Shown here: positions 5,715 to 8,929 of the stretch, piece after piece
Numbering within the stretch: the first letter of the stretch is position 1
How the letters are laid out: every line of letters starts with the position of its first letter
Assembly (NCBI GenBank): GCA_002452635.1
Contig: DKEU01000266.1
Coordinates: 6,485-15,413, forward strand
Direction: 5' to 3'
DNA: 8,929 bases
Origin: Desulfovibrionaceae bacterium UBA6814
GTDB taxonomy: Bacteria > Desulfobacterota > Desulfovibrionia > Desulfovibrionales > Desulfovibrionaceae
Position numbers and translations under genes: made by a program
Notes under the pieces: generated by a model
The model's database searches: none
Told to the model about the DNA's origin: nothing
Seen by the model: the letters and a program-made list of their open reading frames with translations, nothing else

Positions 5715-6536
5715 TCACGGGGTCACGCTGTGATGGGTGGGCAGAAGGAAGTTCATCCCCAGCATCACGAGGCAGAGGACGAACACGAACATGGCCAGGG
5801 CCGCGGGCTTGCGGCCGCGCCAGCCGGCGGCCAGGCGCTGGTGGAACAGGTAGGCGTAGCACAGCCAGATGGCCACCGGCGCGATGGTCAGGAAATTCCA
5901 TTGCAGGGTGCGGCCCCAGGTGAACCAGCCCCAGACGAACCCGGCCAGCAGGCCCAGGGTGTACAGGGGGAAGCCCAACACCACGGCCCAGTGGTTGGCC
6001 GCGTCCAGGGCCGAGAGGGAGGGCATGTCCTGCTGGAACCCGGAGAGTTTCTCCTTGGTCTTGATGCGCTTCTCCAGGTTGATGAACCAGGCCCCGGCCC
6101 CGAAGGCCATGGTGAGCAGGGCGATGCTGGCGAAGAGCGAGCCGATGTGCAGGGCGAAGAAGGGCCCCACCAGGGCGGTGGGGAGCACCACCTTGGCGGT
6201 GAAGGCCAGGGAGGCCAGGAACAGGATGAGCGCCAGGGGCGCGGCGGTGAGGGCCAGGAACTCCATGTGCATGGCCCGGCGCACGATGAAGAAGGTGAGG
6301 AGCAGGGCCCAGGAGAGCAGGCTCAGGTAGAAGGGCATGTGGGACAGGGCCGCTCCGCCTTCCGCCGCCACCCGGGCGATGATGCCCAGGGTGTGCAGGC
6401 TGAAGCCCGCCGCGGCCAGGATGGAGGCCGCGCGCTTCAGGCCGGCCCGCCGTCCCAGCATGCCGGCGATGAACAGGGCGCTCACCGCCAGGTAGAGCAG
6501 GGCCACCAAAGGCCGCAGGTGGTCAATCCAGTCCAT
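5715..6536 (-). CDS. CcsA/HemX-like cytochrome c assembly membrane protein
   Basis: This 273-aa protein has about eight hydrophobic segments and belongs to the CcmC/CcsA/HemX cytochrome c assembly family. Candidate haem-ligand histidines are His130 (PFFALHIGSLFASI) and His268/His269 in the loop before the C-terminus (LLPTHHS); His48 and His182 are other membrane-border histidines. The Trp-rich region GFVWGWFTWGRTLQW (199-213) resembles the WWD-type signature but lacks the usual WDP Asp. That favours a HemX-like or divergent CcsA member rather than a full haem-handling CcsA. The start is ATG at 6536, with GAGGAG 7 nt upstream, and overlaps the 3' end of the dehydrogenase gene by 14 nt. The stop is 2 nt from hemA. 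HemX-type proteins next to hemA are known in other bacteria, where B. subtilis HemX lowers HemA levels, so a role in controlling HemA is an alternative to haem delivery for cytochromes c. Confidence 0.85.
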   Translation of the reverse strand: MDWIDHLRPLVALLYLAVSALFIAGMLGRRAGLKRAASILAAAGFSLHTLGIIARVAAEGGAALSHMPFYLSLLSWALLLTFFIVRRAMHMEFLALTAAPLALILFLASLAFTAKVVLPTALVGPFFALHIGSLFASIALLTMAFGAGAWFINLEKRIKTKEKLSGFQQDMPSLSALDAANHWAVVLGFPLYTLGLLAGFVWGWFTWGRTLQWNFLTIAPVAIWLCYAYLFHQRLAAGWRGRKPAALAMFVFVLCLVMLGMNFLLPTHHSVTP

Positions 6537-7206
6537 GGGTCAACTCCTCGATGTGCGGGGCCAGCGGTGCGGGCAGAAGCTCGCCCAGCACGGCCCGGGC
6601 CCGCTCCAGGTCCCCGGCGGCCAGGGCCGCCCCCAGGTCCGAGCGGACCAGGGCGCGGAAGAGCGGGGCGTTGTCGTCGCTGTCCTGGCCCAGGCCCAGG
6701 ACCAGGGGCCGCAATCGCTCCATGAACGCGGCCAGGGCCGCCCAGCGGGGCAGCACCTCGGCCTCCAGCTCCTCCCGGAGCAGGCGGGCCAGGGCCGGGC
6801 TGCCGCCGGCCGTGGACACGGCCAGGGTCAGGCCTTCCCGGCTGGCGCTGGCCGGCACGATGAAGCCCGAGGCCGCGGGATCGTCCGCGCAGTTCACCGG
6901 GATTCCCCGCGCTGCGCAGAGCCGGGCCACCTCGGCGTTGGCCGCGGGGTCCGAGGACGCGGCAAAGACCAGGGCGCGCCCCTCCAGGTCGTCCTCCCGG
7001 AAGGGACGTTTCACGTACATCACCATCGGGTCGTGGGGCAAGCCCGAGTTGGGCGCAAGGCCGGGGTCCAGGACCAGGATTTCCGCGGGCCGGCGGCCCG
7101 GGTCCAGGGCCAGGAGGCCGGCCAGCTTGCGCCGGCCCACCCGGCCCGCGCCCACGATGAGGCAGCGGCGGCCGGAAAGGTCCAGAAAGGCCGGGTAATA
7201 GCGCAT
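6523..7206 (-). CDS. Precorrin-2 dehydrogenase (sirohaem synthase N-terminal type)
   Basis: This 227-aa cytoplasmic enzyme of the CysG N-terminal/Met8/SirC family oxidises precorrin-2 to sirohydrochlorin with NAD; some relatives also insert iron. It shows FLDLSGRRCLIVGAGRVG with RRK (8-27, dinucleotide binding), VFAASSDPAANAEVA (80-94), VNCADDPAASGFIVPAS (104-120, with Asp108 aligned to the catalytic Asp) and LAVSTAGGSPALARLLREELE (128-148). The uroporphyrinogen methyltransferase domain of CysG is absent, so this is a stand-alone form. The start is ATG at 7206 because MRYYPAFLDLSG matches the family N-terminus. No Shine-Dalgarno is visible upstream, and the frame stays open far upstream only because of GC content. 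It is first in the operon with the CcsA-like protein (14-nt overlap) and hemA. Sirohaem is the cofactor of dissimilatory sulfite reductase, and in Desulfovibrio sirohaem also feeds haem synthesis. Confidence 0.92.
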   Translation of the reverse strand: MRYYPAFLDLSGRRCLIVGAGRVGRRKLAGLLALDPGRRPAEILVLDPGLAPNSGLPHDPMVMYVKRPFREDDLEGRALVFAASSDPAANAEVARLCAARGIPVNCADDPAASGFIVPASASREGLTLAVSTAGGSPALARLLREELEAEVLPRWAALAAFMERLRPLVLGLGQDSDDNAPLFRALVRSDLGAALAAGDLERARAVLGELLPAPLAPHIEELTHGLD

Positions 7207-7320
7207 GGGGAGGGCATACCAGAAGAGGGCACCGGGGGGAAGCGGCCGGCGCGGCCCGGCTTGCCCAGCCCCGGGCTTTGCGGTAGGTTTCGGGAAATCA
7301 CGGAACTCCTGGAAATCCCG
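7207..7320. promoter_or_regulatory. Divergent intergenic region, promoters unresolved
   Basis: These 114 bp must hold the promoters of the leftward tetrapyrrole operon and the rightward glycosyltransferase pair. Rightward, TTGCCC (7261-7266), a 17-nt spacer and TAGGTT (7284-7289) is a weak sigma-70 candidate. Leftward, TGGTATGCC resembles an extended -10 box; its TATGCC ends only 6 nt before the ATG at 7206, without a matching -35. Both are poor matches, and no sigma-54 spacing was found here. Confidence 0.35.
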
Positions 7321-8598
7321 ATGCATCCCCATCCCCCGGCCCCTGCCCCGTCCCGCGCCCTGGTGGTCCAGTTGGCCCGCCTGGGCGACCTGCTCCAGAC
7401 CACGCGCCTGGTGCGGTCGCTCCAGGCCGCCGGCACCCAGGTGCACCTGGCCGTGGACCACTCCCTGGTCCGGGCTGCGGAGCTGGCCTTTCCGGGCGTG
7501 GTGGCGCACGGCCTGCCCGCCCACCGCGCGGGCAGCCCCGGGGCCGGGGAACTGCTCGCGGACCTGCTGCCCCGGCTGCACGAACTGGCCTCCGCCGGGT
7601 TCGGCCGGGTCTACAACCTGAATTTCTCGGGCCTGAACCTGGCCCTGGCCAGCCTGTTCGACCCGGCCCTGGTGCGCGGCCACCGGGTGGAGCAGGGCCA
7701 GCACCACATGGACTCCTGGACCAGGCTGGCCTTTCGCTGGACCCGGCACCGCCGTTTCGCCGGGCTCAACCTGGTGGATCTCTGGGGCTGGCTGGCCGAC
7801 GCGCCCTTGCCGCCCGGCGAGGTGAACCCCGTGGCTCGGCCCAAGGGCGGGGGTTTGGGGGTGGTCCTGGCCGGCCGGCATTCGCGGCGCTCGTTGCCCG
7901 CCAGAACCCTGGCCCCCCTGGTGCACGCCGTGGCCAAGACCACCGGGGCCAGGCAGGTGAAGCTCCTGGGCACGGCCGGGGAACGGCCCCTGGCCCGGGA
8001 GTTGGCCGCGTCCTTCCCCCCGGCCCTGTCCGGCATCACCAGCGACCTCACGGGCCGCACCTCGCTTTCGGGCCTGTTCGAGGAAGTGGCGGGCCTGGAC
8101 CTGGTCATGTGCCCGGACACCGGCACCATGCACCTGGCCGCCCACCTGGGCGCGCCGGTCATGGCCTTTTTCCTGTCCTCGGCCTGGTGCTACGAGACCG
8201 GCCCCTACGGCCTGGGCCACCGGGTGTGGCAGGCCGCGGCCGAGTGCGCGCCCTGCCTGGAGAGCGCGCCGTGCAGCGCGGACCTGGCCTGCCTGGCCCC
8301 GTTCACGAGCCGGGAGCTGCTGCGCCACCTGTCCGGCAACCCGGAGTTCGAATACCCGCCCGGGCTCCTGGGCCTGGTCTCGGCCCTGGACCTGGCGGGC
8401 TGCACCTACCGGCCGGTGCTGGGCGAGGACGCACAGGCCCGGGAGCGGGCCGCGTTCCGCGCGCTCATGGCCGAGCGCCTGGGCCTGGGCGTGGCCAGCG
8501 GGCCGTCCGCGGAGTTCGCCTCCCTGTTCCTGCACGAGAGCGACTGGATGCTGGACGAGTCGCCCGGCCGCCCGGACTTCATCGAGGCCGTGGGCTGA
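7321..8598 (+). CDS. Family-9 glycosyltransferase (heptosyltransferase-like)
   Basis: This 425-aa protein has the two-lobed GT-B layout of GT9 enzymes, which transfer sugars such as heptose from nucleotide donors onto lipopolysaccharide core or other surface glycans. The N-terminal lobe begins with RALVVQLARLGDLLQTTRL (12-30), matching the family start. The C-terminal lobe has the donor-site signature DLTGRTSLSGLFEEVAGLD (242-260), then CPDTGTMHLAAHLGAPVMAFF (family form DSGxMHlAaalg). A cysteine cluster C309-X2-C312-X5-C318-X5-C324 resembles the CxPCx(n)C region seen in heptosyltransferases. The last 100 residues (RELLRHLSG onward) extend beyond the usual GT9 length of about 330-350. The start is ATG at 7321, giving a Pro-rich leader of 11 residues; no good Shine-Dalgarno is seen, so the start is moderately certain. 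It is followed after 25 nt by a second glycosyltransferase, so the two probably act on the same glycan. The acceptor is unknown. Confidence 0.88.
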   Translation: MHPHPPAPAPSRALVVQLARLGDLLQTTRLVRSLQAAGTQVHLAVDHSLVRAAELAFPGVVAHGLPAHRAGSPGAGELLADLLPRLHELASAGFGRVYNLNFSGLNLALASLFDPALVRGHRVEQGQHHMDSWTRLAFRWTRHRRFAGLNLVDLWGWLADAPLPPGEVNPVARPKGGGLGVVLAGRHSRRSLPARTLAPLVHAVAKTTGARQVKLLGTAGERPLARELAASFPPALSGITSDLTGRTSLSGLFEEVAGLDLVMCPDTGTMHLAAHLGAPVMAFFLSSAWCYETGPYGLGHRVWQAAAECAPCLESAPCSADLACLAPFTSRELLRHLSGNPEFEYPPGLLGLVSALDLAGCTYRPVLGEDAQARERAAFRALMAERLGLGVASGPSAEFASLFLHESDWMLDESPGRPDFIEAVG

Positions 8599-8623
8599 AA
8601 AACTTCAACCAGTACGTGAGACA

Positions 8624-8929
8624 ATGAACACACCCGCGCGCGTGCTCCTGGTCCTGCCCATGTACGGCGGCTCCCTGCCCATCGGCCGCTACTGCGCCGA
8701 GGCCCTGGCCCGGCTGGGCCACAGCGTGGAGGTCTTCGCGGCCCCGGCCTTCCACGGGGCGTTCACCGCGCTCAAGGACCTGCGGGTCACCGCGGACCGC
8801 CTGGCCTTCCTGGAGAACTCCTTCCTCCAGGTGGTGTCCCAGGCCGTGCTGGCCAAGGCCGAGACCTTCGAGCCGGACCTGGTGCTCTCCCTGGCCCAGG
8901 CCCCCCTGAGCCAGCAGGCCCTGCGGCGC
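8624..8929 (+). CDS. CgeB-like glycosyltransferase, 5' part only
   Basis: The first 102 codons of a gene run off the right edge. The N-terminus ARVLLVLPMYGGSLPIGRYC is a beta strand followed by a glycine loop, as at the start of a GT-B glycosyltransferase. ALARLGHSVEVFAAP and ETFEPDLVLSLAQAPLS are the expected second and later strands of that Rossmann-like lobe. I recognise this as the N-terminal domain typical of Desulfovibrio CgeB-type (DUF3880-like) glycosyltransferases, from memory of the family rather than from a diagnostic catalytic motif. The start is ATG at 8624, with a weak GTGAG close by. It lies 25 nt after the GT9 gene and is probably co-transcribed with it. Confidence 0.7.
   Translation, partial: MNTPARVLLVLPMYGGSLPIGRYCAEALARLGHSVEVFAAPAFHGAFTALKDLRVTADRLAFLENSFLQVVSQAVLAKAETFEPDLVLSLAQAPLSQQALRR

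Noticed and set aside
4318..5733. Long open frame (471 codons) on the plus strand opposite hemA
   Set aside because: It is exactly antisense to a gene with complete HemA motifs. Its translation is rich in Gly/His/Val/Gln, as expected of a GC-rich shadow frame, and no family motif or ribosome binding site is present.
5730..6725. Long plus-strand open frame opposite the CcsA-like gene
   Set aside because: The translation is a low-complexity Gly/Gln/Glu/Pro mix with no domain, while the minus strand encodes a convincing membrane protein with good ribosome binding site and operon context.
7250..7282. TTGC elements in the divergent intergenic region as sigma-54 promoters
   Set aside because: Checking 10 nt upstream of each TTGC gives GC instead of the required GG, so the -24/-12 spacing fails.
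7207..8535. In-frame minus-strand extension upstream of the precorrin-2 dehydrogenase start
   Set aside because: It runs antisense to the GT9 gene, and the added translation is Gln/Gly/Arg-rich without homology. MRYYPAFLDLSG at 7206 is the normal family N-terminus.

Overview
The window looks like chromosome from a high-GC (well above 60% by eye) sulfate-reducing deltaproteobacterium of the Desulfovibrio type. Three things support this. The adenylate kinase carries the Cys-X5-His-X15-Cys-X2-Cys LID metal site known from Desulfovibrio. A precorrin-2 dehydrogenase / cytochrome c assembly protein / glutamyl-tRNA reductase cluster is present in overlapping order. A family-9 glycosyltransferase lies next to a CgeB-like glycosyltransferase. 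No mobile element, CRISPR array or RNA gene was found. The window is mostly housekeeping DNA, and its most unusual part is the 1.9-3.9 kb stretch.

Layout. Minus strand, 38-1886: tilS (tRNA-Ile lysidine synthetase), then adk (adenylate kinase) with its own likely promoter, closed by a strong intrinsic terminator. 1887-2350: a 464-bp divergent control region holding a likely sigma-70 promoter for tilS, a perfect IHF-consensus match and a near-perfect sigma-54 (-24/-12) promoter that points right. Plus strand, 2351-3925: two tandem copies of a TauE/SafE-family membrane exporter. The first is intact. The second carries two single-base frameshifts, both best explained as contractions of short homopolymers.

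Minus strand, 7206 down to 3992: a tightly packed four-gene operon of precorrin-2 dehydrogenase (sirohaem branch), a CcsA/HemX-like cytochrome c assembly membrane protein, hemA and a 111-aa protein of unknown function. Each junction overlaps or is separated by 2 bases. Plus strand, 7321-8929: a GT9 glycosyltransferase followed by the 5' part of a CgeB-like glycosyltransferase that runs off the window.

How the genes fit together: HemA makes the first committed tetrapyrrole precursor and the dehydrogenase directs uroporphyrinogen III-derived precorrin-2 to sirohaem. Sirohaem is the cofactor of sulfite reductase and, in Desulfovibrio, a precursor of haem. The CcsA-like protein connects haem to cytochrome c maturation. 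The adjacent TauE/SafE exporters may move sulfite or a related sulfonate or organic acid. A functional link to the sulfite-linked tetrapyrrole operon is only an inference from proximity.
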